Source of the DNA: Comamonadaceae bacterium CG12_big_fil_rev_8_21_14_0_65_59_15
GTDB taxonomy: Bacteria; Pseudomonadota; Gammaproteobacteria; Burkholderiales; Burkholderiaceae_C
Direction: 5' to 3'
NCBI GenBank assembly: GCA_002786915.1
Contig: PCUV01000049.1
Location: 155,601 to 219,600 of the forward strand
Length of the DNA: 64,000 nucleotides
In this document: positions 16,632 through 24,679 of the stretch, in pieces
How the letters are laid out: every line of letters begins with the position of its first letter
How positions within the stretch are numbered: position 1 is the first letter of the stretch
Translations under genes and position numbers: made by a program
Notes under the pieces: model-generated
Told to the model about the DNA's origin: nothing
Database searches by the model: none
What the model saw: the letters and a program-made list of their open reading frames with translations, nothing else

Positions 16632-17606
16632 CTATTTTGACCCAGTTGGTTTGAGGTGCGCACGCGGATGCGCTGCATCGTAGGTTTTGGCCAGGTGGCT
16701 AAAGTCAAGCCGAGTGTAAATCTGCGTGGTGCTGATGTTGGCGTGACCCAGCAGTTCCTGCACACCGCGCAGATCACAGCTGGACTGCAACACATGGCTG
16801 GCAAACGAATGCCGCAGCATGTGCGGGTGCACTGGCGCGGCCAGCCCGGCCTGCAAACTGCGTGCACGCACGCGCTTCCAGATCGACTGCGCGGTCAGCC
16901 GCTGGCCGCCGCGACCAATGAACAACGCCGGCGACACCGCGCCCAGCGCGCGGCCAGGCTCGTCTGCACCCAGCGCCGCCACAGGCCGCTTTGGATGGCG
17001 CACCTGCAACCAGCGCTCTATCGCCCGCACCGCCTGCGCGCCCACGGGCACCACCCGGCGCTTGCTGCCCTTGCCCAGCACATGCGCTTCACCGGCTTGC
17101 AGGTCAACCCAGCCACGCGCTTCAGTACTGGCCTGCACATCCAGCCCGGTCACTTCGCCCAGCCGCAGACCGCCGCCATAGAGCAATTCCACCAGCGCCT
17201 GGTCGCGCGCTTCCAGCCAGGGATCGGCACCGGCGCTGGCAAAACTGGCCAGGCGCACCGCGTCATCGACACTCAGCGCCTTGGGCAGAGGTTTGGATGC
17301 CTTGGGGGCGCGCACGTCCGCCAAAGGGTTGCTGGGCACCAGACCCTCTCGCCCAGCCCAGCTATAAAAACCACGCCAGCCCGACAAAATCAGCGCAATG
17401 CCGCGCGCACTGCGCCCACCGCTGTGCATCTGCGCCACCCAGCGCCGCACCTGCGCGGGCTGCACTTGCACCAGTGTCAGGCCGGCTTGTTGTGCGTAGC
17501 GGCAGAGTTTGTCCAAGTCCAGCGCGTACAGGGTAACGGTGCGCTCGGCCAGGCGTTTTTCAAAGCGTACATGGTCCAGGTAGCGCGCAACCAGCGGGTC
17601 TGACAT
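16632..17606 (-). CDS. xerC: Tyrosine recombinase XerC
   Basis: A 324-aa site-specific recombinase starting MSDPLVARYLDHVRFEKRLA. The N-terminal SAM-like core-binding domain is followed by the catalytic domain with the R-H-R-H-Y residues: GGGLRLGEVTGLD, HPHMLRHSFASHVLQ, LLGHANISTTQIYTR. With XerD it resolves chromosome dimers at dif. The start at 17606 lies 4 nt after the DUF484 stop; the longer ORF overlaps that gene. The dapF-DUF484-xerC order matches other proteobacteria. Confidence 0.95.
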   Translation of the reverse strand: MSDPLVARYLDHVRFEKRLAERTVTLYALDLDKLCRYAQQAGLTLVQVQPAQVRRWVAQMHSGGRSARGIALILSGWRGFYSWAGREGLVPSNPLADVRAPKASKPLPKALSVDDAVRLASFASAGADPWLEARDQALVELLYGGGLRLGEVTGLDVQASTEARGWVDLQAGEAHVLGKGSKRRVVPVGAQAVRAIERWLQVRHPKRPVAALGADEPGRALGAVSPALFIGRGGQRLTAQSIWKRVRARSLQAGLAAPVHPHMLRHSFASHVLQSSCDLRGVQELLGHANISTTQIYTRLDFSHLAKTYDAAHPRAHLKPTGSK

Positions 17607-17610
17607 GGTC

Positions 17611-18321
17611 TTACCGCAGCGGCGACAGCGCAGCGCTGGCCAAATCCGCGATGCGCGCCAGAAAATCGGTGCCCATGGTGCTGTTGAAGCGCTGCGCGTC
17701 AGGCGAGGCCAGCACCAGCAGCCCAAAGGCCGCAGCCACGCCCTGTGCTGCATCCGCAGGCAAGGCGCGCAGCGGCAAAATCGCCAGGGAGACCGCTGCT
17801 TGCGGTTCGGGCAACCAGTTGATGGCCTCCAACCCGGCGTTGACGCCGCAATACGGCTCGGTCAGCGAGGTAGCAAACAGCTTGGCGTCGTCGCTCACGC
17901 CCTGGGAAAAGTCGCATCCGGCGTAGGCGGGGGCCACGCCCCAGACTTTGATGCCTACCTGCGGCACCGAAAACTGGTTGGCCAGTTCACCGGCCATCAA
18001 CTGCGGCAGATCACGCGGGTCGGTGGCCAAAAACAAGGCACGCGCCCACAGCAGCAATTTGTCGGACAGCACCATGTTTTCATTCACGTTGCGGATCATG
18101 TCCATGATGCGCTGCTCGAGCATGCGAATCTTGTCGCGCAGCATCTGGGCCTGACGCTCTTGCAGGCTGACCGTGCGCTGGCTGTGCGGACTGGACAACT
18201 GCACCGTGGCCAACAGCTCGGCATGACGCTCAAAAAAATCGGGCGTGTTGACCAGGTAGTTGGCAATGTCGTCTTCGGTGATCGGGTTGGCAATCGCGCT
18301 GGGCAGGGATGATTGGGGCAT
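17611..18321 (-). CDS. DUF484 family protein (GAF-like)
   Basis: A 236-aa protein. The N-terminal pattern ITEDDIANYLVNTPDFFERH and the coiled segment RQAQMLRDKIRMLEQRIMDM are the DUF484 signature, followed by a GAF-like domain. The function is unknown, but it is usually encoded between dapF and xerC, as here. ATG at 18321 (MPQSSLPSAI). It lies 19 nt after dapF and 4 nt before xerC, indicating one operon. Confidence 0.92.
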   Translation of the reverse strand: MPQSSLPSAIANPITEDDIANYLVNTPDFFERHAELLATVQLSSPHSQRTVSLQERQAQMLRDKIRMLEQRIMDMIRNVNENMVLSDKLLLWARALFLATDPRDLPQLMAGELANQFSVPQVGIKVWGVAPAYAGCDFSQGVSDDAKLFATSLTEPYCGVNAGLEAINWLPEPQAAVSLAILPLRALPADAAQGVAAAFGLLVLASPDAQRFNSTMGTDFLARIADLASAALSPLR

Positions 18322-18340
18322 GACGGTGACTCGCAAAAAA

Positions 18341-19219
18341 TCAGGACAGGTTGGACGGTAGTTCAATGGTGCCACGAAACACGGTGGTGGCCGGGCCGGT
18401 CATCATGACCGGGGCGTCGCCACCCGCCCAGGCGATGGTCAACACGCCGCCGTGCGTGTGCACGTCCACCGTATCATCAAGCAACCCGAAACGGATGCCC
18501 GCCACCACCGCCGCGCACGCGCCAGACCCACACGCCAGCGTTTCACCGGCACCGCGCTCGTACACACGCAGGCGAATCTGACGGCGTGATTGCACCTGCA
18601 TAAAGCCCGCATTGACACGGTTTGAAAAAAACGCGTGGTGCTCAATCAGCGGACCTTGTTGCAGCACCGGGGCCGTGTCCACATCGTCCACCACCTGCAC
18701 CGCGTGCGGGTTACCCATCGACAAAACTGCTACATCAACCGTAGCTGTCTGCGCTTTATCAGCAAGCGCTAGAGGCCATTTTTGCCATAAGCCTTGGGGC
18801 ACGGGCCGGGCCGTACCCGGCGTAAACGGAATGCGCGCCAGATCAAACACTGGCCGCCCCATGTTGACGGTGACGCGGCCGTCGGGCCGCAAAACAGGCT
18901 CGATCACCCCGCCCTGGGTTTGCACCCGGATCGCGTCTTTGTCGGTTAGCCCAGCGTCGCGCACAAAGCGGGCAAAACAACGCGCACCGTTGCCGCATTG
19001 CTCCACCTGGGCACCGTCGGCGTTGTGGATGACGTACTCAAAATCAATGCCCGGCGCAGGCGATGGGCGCACCGTCAGAATCTGGTCAGCGCCCACGCCA
19101 AAGTGCCGGTCAGCCAAAAAACGGAACTGCGCGGCAGACAATCCATAGCACGTCTGGGTTTCGTCCAGCACCACAAAGTCGTTTCCGGCGCCGTGCATTT
19201 TGGTGAAGGGAATCTGCAT
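18341..19219 (-). CDS. dapF: Diaminopimelate epimerase
   Basis: A 292-aa enzyme converting LL- to meso-diaminopimelate for lysine and peptidoglycan synthesis. [20 protein letters not shown] is the family N-terminus. The two catalytic cysteines are in [13 protein letters not shown] and [11 protein letters not shown]. It is about 15-20 residues longer than usual: [18 protein letters not shown] is encoded by a copy of the AT-rich dispersed repeat (18720-18785), inserted in frame. First gene of dapF-DUF484-xerC, divergent from the Nudix-MBL gene. Confidence 0.97.
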   Translation of the reverse strand: MQIPFTKMHGAGNDFVVLDETQTCYGLSAAQFRFLADRHFGVGADQILTVRPSPAPGIDFEYVIHNADGAQVEQCGNGARCFARFVRDAGLTDKDAIRVQTQGGVIEPVLRPDGRVTVNMGRPVFDLARIPFTPGTARPVPQGLWQKWPLALADKAQTATVDVAVLSMGNPHAVQVVDDVDTAPVLQQGPLIEHHAFFSNRVNAGFMQVQSRRQIRLRVYERGAGETLACGSGACAAVVAGIRFGLLDDTVDVHTHGGVLTIAWAGGDAPVMMTGPATTVFRGTIELPSNLS

Positions 19220-19318
19220 GACACGGATTATCTACTCGAGAGTACAAGCCAACCGGTCACAAACTGCACGCCAAAAACGGCCCGTAGGCGCTGGCGCGCC
19301 GTGACTGATAATTTGCCC

Positions 19319-20998
19319 ATGCTCCGCCCTACCCAGCTCTTGCACCCTGCCCGCCCCCCCGCACCCGCACGCGCCGCCGCCACGGTGCTGTTGCTGCGCG
19401 ACACCCTCGAGGGCATCGAGGTACTGATGACCCGCCGCTCGGCCAAAGCCAGTTTTGTGCCCGGCGCGTTCGTCTTCCCCGGTGGCGGCATCGACGCGGC
19501 CGACGGCTGCTGTTTTGACGTGGCCACGCGCCGCGCCACGCAAAGTGACGCAGCCTTGACCGAAGCCATTGCTGCCATCCGTGAAAGCTTTGAAGAGCTG
19601 GGCATTTTGCTGGCGCAGCGCCGTGACGGCAGTTGGGCCACACAAACGGATATCGACACGATGGACCGCCACGCCCCGTTTGCCGCCCAATGCGCCGCGC
19701 ACGGTCTGCGGCTGGTGGCAGACCAGGTGCAGGTGCTGGCGCGCTGGGTGACCGACCGCGACCTGCCCAAACGCTTTGACGTGCCCTTTCTGGTGGCACG
19801 CATGCCGCCCGGACAAACGCCAGTGGCCGACGAGGCGGAGCAGTTCGAGCCGGTCTGGGTGCGCCCGGTCGACGCGCTGGCGCAGCATCAGGCGGGCCAC
19901 TTTTTCATGATCTTTCCGACCATCAGGACGCTGGAGCGGCTACAGGGCTTTGCCACCGTACAGGCAGTACTGGACGCCTGCGCGGTGTCTGAAGACCCGC
20001 TGTTTGTGAGCTGTCCGCGCGCCGGGCTGCTGGGCGGGCGCGAGGCGCGCTACATGGAGCACGACTTGCCGTTTGGCGAACTGGCGCTGGTGTGCCCCGA
20101 CGGCCAGATCGTGCACCCGCTAGACTGGCAAAGCGATCACCCGGTGCCGCTGCTCAAAAACGTTCTGCGCCTGACCGCGCCCAACCCCGGCGCCATGACC
20201 GGCCCGGGCACCAACAGTTACCTGGTGGGCGAGCCCGCCACCGGCTACATCGCCATCGATCCCGGACCGGCCGACGCCGAGCACCTGGACAAACTGTGGC
20301 GCGCCGCAGGCGGCGATATACGCGCCATTGTCTGCACGCACTCGCACCCCGACCACGCCCCCGGCGCCTTGCCGTTGCAAGCGCTGTGCCGCGACGCCGG
20401 GCAAGGCGTACCACCGATTCTGGGCCTACCCAGTGCCGCCACGGCACGCGCCGCCAGTGCTTTTGCGCCCGACAAAACGCTACAAAATAACGAGCTGCTT
20501 ACGCTTGTTCCACCTGTGCTGGAGGGTGATTTGGCATATAAAGCCGGGCACACGCTACGCGTCATCCATACGCCCGGCCACGCCGCCAACCATGTGTGTC
20601 TGGTGTTGCTGCAAGACGGTCTGCTGTTTTCTGGCGACCATATTCTGAACGGCAGCACCACGGTGGTGGACCCGCCCGACGGCGACATGAACGACTACCT
20701 GGCGTCGCTGGATCTGTTGCGCGCGATTTGTGTGGAGCACAACGTGCACTTCATCCTGCCCGCGCACGGCTACGCCATGGGCGGCCCGGGCACTGAGGCG
20801 CTGGCCGTGATCGACCAGCTCAAGGCGCACCGCCTGGCGCGCGAAGCCAAGGTGCTGGATGCCATGCAAGCCCTGCCAGACGGCACGCTGGACGACTGGC
20901 TGGCATGCGTTTACGACGACGTACCGCAGCGCCTCTGGCCGGTGGCCATGCGCTCGCTGATGGCGCACGTCGATCGCATCGAGTCGCTGCGCACATGA
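19319..20998 (+). CDS. Nudix hydrolase-metallo-beta-lactamase fusion protein
   Basis: A 559-aa two-domain protein starting MLRPTQLLHPARPPAPAR. Residues ~20-260 resemble a Nudix domain (GAFVFPGGGIDAAD; EAIAAIRESFEELGIL, close to the Nudix box GX5EX7REUXEEXGU). Residues ~280-559 form an MBL-fold hydrolase with THSHPDHAPG (HxHxDH) and FSGDHIL, resembling LACTB2-type enzymes. Residues near 385-400 (TLQNNELLTLV) come from the AT-rich repeat. The track start at 18998 is in dapF antisense; ATG at 19319 fits. Its stop overlaps the next start (ATGA). Confidence 0.88.
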   Translation: MLRPTQLLHPARPPAPARAAATVLLLRDTLEGIEVLMTRRSAKASFVPGAFVFPGGGIDAADGCCFDVATRRATQSDAALTEAIAAIRESFEELGILLAQRRDGSWATQTDIDTMDRHAPFAAQCAAHGLRLVADQVQVLARWVTDRDLPKRFDVPFLVARMPPGQTPVADEAEQFEPVWVRPVDALAQHQAGHFFMIFPTIRTLERLQGFATVQAVLDACAVSEDPLFVSCPRAGLLGGREARYMEHDLPFGELALVCPDGQIVHPLDWQSDHPVPLLKNVLRLTAPNPGAMTGPGTNSYLVGEPATGYIAIDPGPADAEHLDKLWRAAGGDIRAIVCTHSHPDHAPGALPLQALCRDAGQGVPPILGLPSAATARAASAFAPDKTLQNNELLTLVPPVLEGDLAYKAGHTLRVIHTPGHAANHVCLVLLQDGLLFSGDHILNGSTTVVDPPDGDMNDYLASLDLLRAICVEHNVHFILPAHGYAMGGPGTEALAVIDQLKAHRLAREAKVLDAMQALPDGTLDDWLACVYDDVPQRLWPVAMRSLMAHVDRIESLRT

Positions 20999-21759
20999 AG
21001 ACGCCTCTGCCCGAGGCGGGGGAGCGCCTGGCCAAGCGCGTGGCGCAGTTGAGCGGTCGCTCGCGCCGCGAGGCCGAACAACTCATCGAAGGCGGTTGGG
21101 TGCAGGTCAACGGCGTGGTGGTTGAAGAGCCCATGGCGCGTGTGACCGACCAAACCGTGGTGATTGACCCAGCTGCCAGCCCGATGGCGCTGACTGACGT
21201 GACGCTGCTGCTGCACAAGCCGCCGGGGCTGGACGCCATGGCCGCGCTGGGTGGCGCCAACCGGCACGTCAAGCCCGCGCAGCAGTTGCTGCAGGCGGCA
21301 ACGCACTGGGCACAAGACCCAGCCGGCCAGCGCGCGCTCAAACGTCACCTGAGCAAGCTCACCCCGGCTATGCCGCTGGAAACTGCCGCCAGCGGGCTGG
21401 TGGTGTTCACGCAAGACTGGCGCGTGCTGCGCAAGCTCACCGATGATGCGGCATTCATTGAGCATGAATTTCTGGTGGAGGTGCAAGGCGAGATCAGCGC
21501 CGAGCCATTGCACCATCTCAACGCCCTGGGGGTGATGGAAAAACTGCCGCCGTTCAAGGCCAGCGTGAACAGCACGCATGAGGGCCTCACGCGGCTGCGC
21601 TTTGCCGTCAAGGGCGCGCACCCAGGGTTGATCGCCTACCTGTGCGAGCGCGCAGGGCTGCACATGGTGTCGATGAAGCGCCTGCGCATCGGGCGCGTTA
21701 CGCTGGCCCATTTGCCCGAGGGGCTGTGGCGCTATCTGGGGGATGGGGAGCGGTTTTAG
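20995..21759 (+). CDS. RsuA/RluB-like pseudouridine synthase homologue, catalytic Asp missing
   Basis: A 254-aa protein starting MKTPLPEAGERLAKRVAQLS. The N-terminal S4 RNA-binding domain is RSRREAEQLIEGGWVQVNGV. The synthase domain has LLLHKPPGLDAM and the C-terminal RAGLHMVSMKRLRIGRVTL of the RsuA/RluB/RluF group. At the catalytic motif, normally RLDxxSxGL, it reads MPLETAASGLVVF, with Glu at residue ~129 in place of Asp. It may be inactive as a synthase or act as an RNA-binding factor. Start overlaps the MBL stop by 4 nt. Confidence 0.85.
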   Translation: MKTPLPEAGERLAKRVAQLSGRSRREAEQLIEGGWVQVNGVVVEEPMARVTDQTVVIDPAASPMALTDVTLLLHKPPGLDAMAALGGANRHVKPAQQLLQAATHWAQDPAGQRALKRHLSKLTPAMPLETAASGLVVFTQDWRVLRKLTDDAAFIEHEFLVEVQGEISAEPLHHLNALGVMEKLPPFKASVNSTHEGLTRLRFAVKGAHPGLIAYLCERAGLHMVSMKRLRIGRVTLAHLPEGLWRYLGDGERF

Positions 21760-21836
21760 GAAGCTACCGCCTGATCGGAAACTTGATCTGGTCTCGCATG
21801 CTGGACGAGGTAAAGCAGCCGCTTTCGGTTGAACCC

Positions 21837-21912
21837 GCGCAGCGGCTGCCTTGGGCGGTCTCCTCATACTGGAGTACCAGAAATCGTCAACCGCCCAAGC
21901 CAGCCACTGCGC
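21837..21912. repeat. Conserved-loop hairpin repeat, copy A
   Basis: Arms 21837-21859 and 21890-21912 pair at 21 of 23 positions (GCGCAGCGGCTGCCTTGGGC with its complement). The loop contains CATACTGGAGTACCAGAAAT, the core shared with copies B (22028-22103) and C (63185-63262). The stem sequence is unlike those of the other copies. Confidence 0.85.
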
Positions 21913-21965
21913 TAGACGCTACAAATAAAAAAGCAGCAGTCGCCCTCAAATCGAGGGCTGTGGGG
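21905..21965. other. AT-rich repeat-like tract in a gap without genes
   Basis: The 480-bp gap 21760-22239 has no gene. Next to hairpin copy A it holds GCGCTAGACGCTACAAATAA, a partial copy of the AT-rich dispersed repeat. Hairpin copy B and a CCGG-palindrome repeat fill most of the remainder. Confidence 0.45.
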
Positions 21966-22027
21966 CAAATCGGGCCATCCCAACGGGTTGCCTTCTGACT
22001 CAAACACCGCCCGCCTACCCACACATC

Positions 22028-22103
22028 GCGTGGTAACCGGTGGCGGCGAACACCGATTTCTGGTACTCCAGCATGAGGGGTTCGCTGCTACCGGTTGCCG
22101 CGC
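22028..22103. repeat. Conserved-loop hairpin repeat, copy B (inverted)
   Basis: Arms 22028-22054 and 22077-22103 pair over 27 positions with five differences, several of them G-U compatible. The 22-nt loop, read on the minus strand, is identical to that of copy C and includes CATGCTGGAGTACCAGAAAT. Confidence 0.85.
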
Positions 22104-22150
22104 GGGGCGCACCAATGATGTCTGCCGTACTGAAGTGATCCCAAGTCCAT

Positions 22151-22176
22151 GGATGCCGGATCAAGTCCGGCATGAC
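22151..22176. repeat. CCGG-palindrome dispersed repeat
   Basis: GGATGCCGGATCAAGTCCGG followed by CATGAC forms a short palindrome. Related copies occur at 54922-54947 (opposite orientation) and, degenerate, at 63945-64000. This GTCATGCCGG-type repeat is common between genes in many proteobacteria. Confidence 0.6.
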
Positions 22177-22239
22177 AACACTTGCTGTCACGGCAAAAAA
22201 CATGCAGGCAACCCGAAAATCCACGCCGATCAATCTTCA

Positions 22240-23136
22240 TCACTCCCCAAACAATTGCCCCCGCGCGGCGTCGGTGATGGCCAGCACGCAGGGGTGGCTG
22301 ATGCGTCGCTCCACCGACACGGCATAGAACTCTTCCACTAGCTCGTCGGTGCGCCCGATCACCTGCACGCCAAACTGGGCGCGGGTTTCGTCCTCCAAAA
22401 CGGTGGGGGCCATGAACACACCCTGCCCTTCGCGGCCAAAGGCTTTCATTAGTGCGGCGTCGTCAAATTCGCCCACCACCACCGGCGCCACCTGGTGCCG
22501 GGCAAACCAACCCTCCAACTGCTGGCGTACCGACGCCGACGCACCCGGCACCAGCATTGGCACGCCGTCCAGACACGCAGGGAAACCGCCCTGGATGCGC
22601 GGCGCCAACACCGGCGCGCAGAAAAAACTCAGGGCGCTGCGGCCCAACGCATGGTTGAACGCCTTCACACTCACACGTTTGTGCATGGGTTCGTCGGTAA
22701 TCACCAGGTCCAGCCGATGCAGCGCCAATGCGGCCAGCAGGTCGTCAAACTTGCCCTCGCTGGCCAGCAACTTCACGGGTTGATCAATTTGCAAGGCCGG
22801 TTCCAGCAAGCGGTAGGCGACCGATTTGGAGACCGAGTCCGCCACACCCACCCGAAAGTCCAGCCGCTTTTGCGCGCCGCGCACCTGGCGCAACGCACTC
22901 TCCAGGTCTTGCCCCAGACTGAATATCTGGTCGGCGTAACCTAGCGCCAGACGGCCGTGCTCGGTCAGCTCCAACTGGCGCCCGGACTTGCGAAACAGCT
23001 TGCGCCCCAGCCAGTCTTCGAGCAGCTTGATCTGACCCGAGAGCGTTTGTGGCGTGGTGTGCAGTTGCTCACCGGCGCGCATGATGCCACCGGCGCGCGC
23101 CGTAACCCAAAAATAGTAAAGATGCTTGAAATTCAT
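22240..23136 (-). CDS. nhaR: LysR-type regulator, NhaR-like
   Basis: A 298-aa LysR-family activator. MNFKHLYYFWVTARAGGIMR with HTTPQTLSGQIKLLEDWLGR is the NhaR-type winged helix-turn-helix; a periplasmic-binding-like effector domain follows. NhaR controls Na+/H+ antiporter genes in enterobacteria, but no antiporter is adjacent here, so the target is unknown. ATG at 23136 is chosen by family alignment. It is divergent from the IscR-like gene, with palindromes between them. Confidence 0.85.
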   Translation of the reverse strand: MNFKHLYYFWVTARAGGIMRAGEQLHTTPQTLSGQIKLLEDWLGRKLFRKSGRQLELTEHGRLALGYADQIFSLGQDLESALRQVRGAQKRLDFRVGVADSVSKSVAYRLLEPALQIDQPVKLLASEGKFDDLLAALALHRLDLVITDEPMHKRVSVKAFNHALGRSALSFFCAPVLAPRIQGGFPACLDGVPMLVPGASASVRQQLEGWFARHQVAPVVVGEFDDAALMKAFGREGQGVFMAPTVLEDETRAQFGVQVIGRTDELVEEFYAVSVERRISHPCVLAITDAARGQLFGE

Positions 23137-23163
23137 CGGATCAACCTCAATTACCCGCACAAC

Positions 23164-23215
23164 ACTTCGTGTTTATCGAAGTTTAATTGTTACAAATTCG
23201 AATTTACACGAAGTG
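23164..23215. promoter_or_regulatory. Palindromes between nhaR-like and iscR-like genes
   Basis: ACTTCG-TGTTTAT-CGAAGT (23164-23182) is a perfect 6-bp inverted repeat of LysR-box type. Its left part CACTTCGTGT recurs as the reverse complement ACACGAAGTG at 23206-23215, giving a longer inverted pair about 40 bp apart. It lies ~30 bp upstream of the NhaR-like start and is a likely autoregulatory site. Confidence 0.55.
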
Positions 23216-23239
23216 AATTGAACTTTACAGTTGCGCCCT

Positions 23240-23259
23240 GTGTCCACTGTTTCGGACAC
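23240..23259. promoter_or_regulatory. Perfect inverted repeat upstream of the Rrf2/IscR-like gene
   Basis: GTGTCC-ACTGTTTC-GGACAC is a perfect 6+8+6 palindrome ending just before the ribosome binding site (CAGGAG) of the regulator at 23277. It may be the regulator's own operator or an mRNA hairpin. It does not match the IscR type 1 or type 2 consensus that I know. Confidence 0.5.
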
Positions 23260-23276
23260 TGACAGGAGATACCACC

Positions 23277-23798
23277 ATGCGTTTAAGTACCAAAGGCCGT
23301 TTTGCCGTTACCGCCATGATTGACGTTGCCCTGCGCGAAAAGCTCGGGCCGGTACCGCTGTCCGACATTTCTGCGCGCCAGCAAATCTCGCTGTCGTATC
23401 TGGAGCAGATGTTCAGTCGCCTGCGCCAGCAGGGGCTGGTCGCCAGCACACGCGGCCCGGGCGGCGGCTACACACTGGGCCAGCGCACCGACGCCATCAC
23501 CGTGGCCGACATCATCAGCGCGGTGGAAGACGCTCCGGCCAAGACCAAGACCGAGCCAGCGGCCACCAAAGACATGGCGCAAGACCTGTGGGATTCGATG
23601 AACGCCCGGGTGGCAGAGTTCATGCAGTCGGTCACGCTGCGTAGCCTGGTGCTGGAGCAACTGGCCAAGGGCGTCAAGATCGAGCAAAAACCGGCGCCCA
23701 ACCGCGGTGTCTTCAAAAAGCCCGCACAACAAACGGTGCGCACCACCGCGCCCAATTCGGTGTTTGCCCTGGGGCAATCGCTGCTGGCACGCGGTTAA
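23277..23798 (+). CDS. Rrf2-family regulator, IscR-like without cluster ligands
   Basis: A 173-aa protein. MRLSTKGRFAVTAMIDVALR, ISLSYLEQMFSRLRQQGLVA and TRGPGGGYTLG are almost identical to the IscR winged helix. The segment that carries three cysteines and a histidine ligating 2Fe-2S in IscR is replaced by EDAPAKTKTEPAATKDMAQD, and the whole protein has neither Cys nor His. It should therefore bind DNA without an iron-sulfur cluster, like apo-IscR. No isc genes are nearby, so it is probably a paralogue. SD CAGGAG lies before the ATG. Confidence 0.9.
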   Translation: MRLSTKGRFAVTAMIDVALREKLGPVPLSDISARQQISLSYLEQMFSRLRQQGLVASTRGPGGGYTLGQRTDAITVADIISAVEDAPAKTKTEPAATKDMAQDLWDSMNARVAEFMQSVTLRSLVLEQLAKGVKIEQKPAPNRGVFKKPAQQTVRTTAPNSVFALGQSLLARG

Positions 23799-23858
23799 AC
23801 ATAAAAAACACGGTCCTGCCCTGATAGCATCTGTACAAGGTGCTATCAAAATAAAAGT

Positions 23859-24214
23859 GTGAAGCCCACCGATAAGCCGGATTCTGTGCATTGAGGTTGC
23901 CCTCAATGTGACTGCCATTCATCTGGGCTGTGGGTCACCCCACAGCTCGGTGCTACCTACCCGCACACTCCGGGGGCCCCATCAACGTGTGCCTATTTGG
24001 TATTGCTGCGCGTAGAGATTGCCCGTTTCACCCGCACCGGGTTGCCCCAGCGCGACTCGTCTCTGTTGCTCTGATCCTCACCTTATAGCCCCGCACTTGC
24101 GTGCGCGGCCTTTCAGTGGACAGCCGTTAGCTGCTACGCTGCCCTATGCAGTCCGGACGTTCCTCCAGTGCCTGGTTTCCCAGCTTGCACCAGCGGCAGT
24201 CTGGCGGGCTTCAC
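23859..24214 (-). ncRNA. rnpB: RNase P RNA, bacterial type A
   Basis: The minus strand shows GAGGAACGTCCGGACTGCAT near the 5' end and ends with the 3' strand GGTGGGCTTCAC, which pairs with the 5' GTGAAGCCCGCC to close helix P1. Other recognisable RNase P stretches include GGAAACCAGGCACTGG and CAGAATCCGGCTTATCGG. The RNA is the catalytic subunit that removes tRNA 5' leaders. A GATAAT -10 box lies at 24223-24228. The long plus-strand ORF over it is spurious. Confidence 0.96.
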
Positions 24215-24243
24215 GGAGCGGGATTATCGGGGCATCCGCCGGG

Positions 24244-24606
24244 TTAACCCCTTGCGGCGGCAACAATTCCCTTCGGGTTGAAATAAGCCCGCGCCCGTGG
24301 CGTAAGCAACAGCAACGCGGACAGCGCCGTCAGCGCGGCCACTGCGCCCAGAATCAAGGCCAGCCGCGTCCAGGGCTGCTCCATGGCCGAGCGCTCCTGC
24401 ACCAGCAGCACCCCGGTGCGCAACCATTCCAGCGCACCCAAGACCAGCGCCACTTGCAGCACCGGGGGAACCCAGCGTTGGCGCAGCGCCAGCAGACCCA
24501 ACAACGCCAGCGCCGCAGCCACCATGACAGCGTTGTCAGCGTGCATGAAGTGCGCGCTCAGCAGCAAAAACGACACGCCCACCGGGCTCAGATAGACAAA
24601 AGTCAT
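24244..24606 (-). CDS. Small integral membrane protein of unknown function
   Basis: A 120-aa hydrophobic protein, MTFVYLSPVGVSFLLLSAHF, with about four predicted membrane helices separated by short charged loops. No family motif is recognised. It is a single gene, upstream of and on the same strand as rnpB, and divergent from the flavoprotein gene at 24680. The ATG start and even codon use support a real gene. Confidence 0.65.
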   Translation of the reverse strand: MTFVYLSPVGVSFLLLSAHFMHADNAVMVAAALALLGLLALRQRWVPPVLQVALVLGALEWLRTGVLLVQERSAMEQPWTRLALILGAVAALTALSALLLLTPRARAYFNPKGIVAAARG

Positions 24607-24679
24607 AGCAGGTCTCGCAGATAGTAAAGGGCCACGGGCAGATTATCATGGTGACCTGCCCGATCACCACGAGCCTGCC

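Noticed and set aside
21837-22103. CRISPR array formed by the repeated loop sequence
   Set aside because: Only two copies are here, they are inverted relative to each other, with long self-complementary stems and no spacer pattern or cas genes.
24019-24624. 201-aa plus-strand ORF
   Set aside because: It lies over rnpB and the opposite-strand membrane-protein gene; RNase P RNA explains the sequence.
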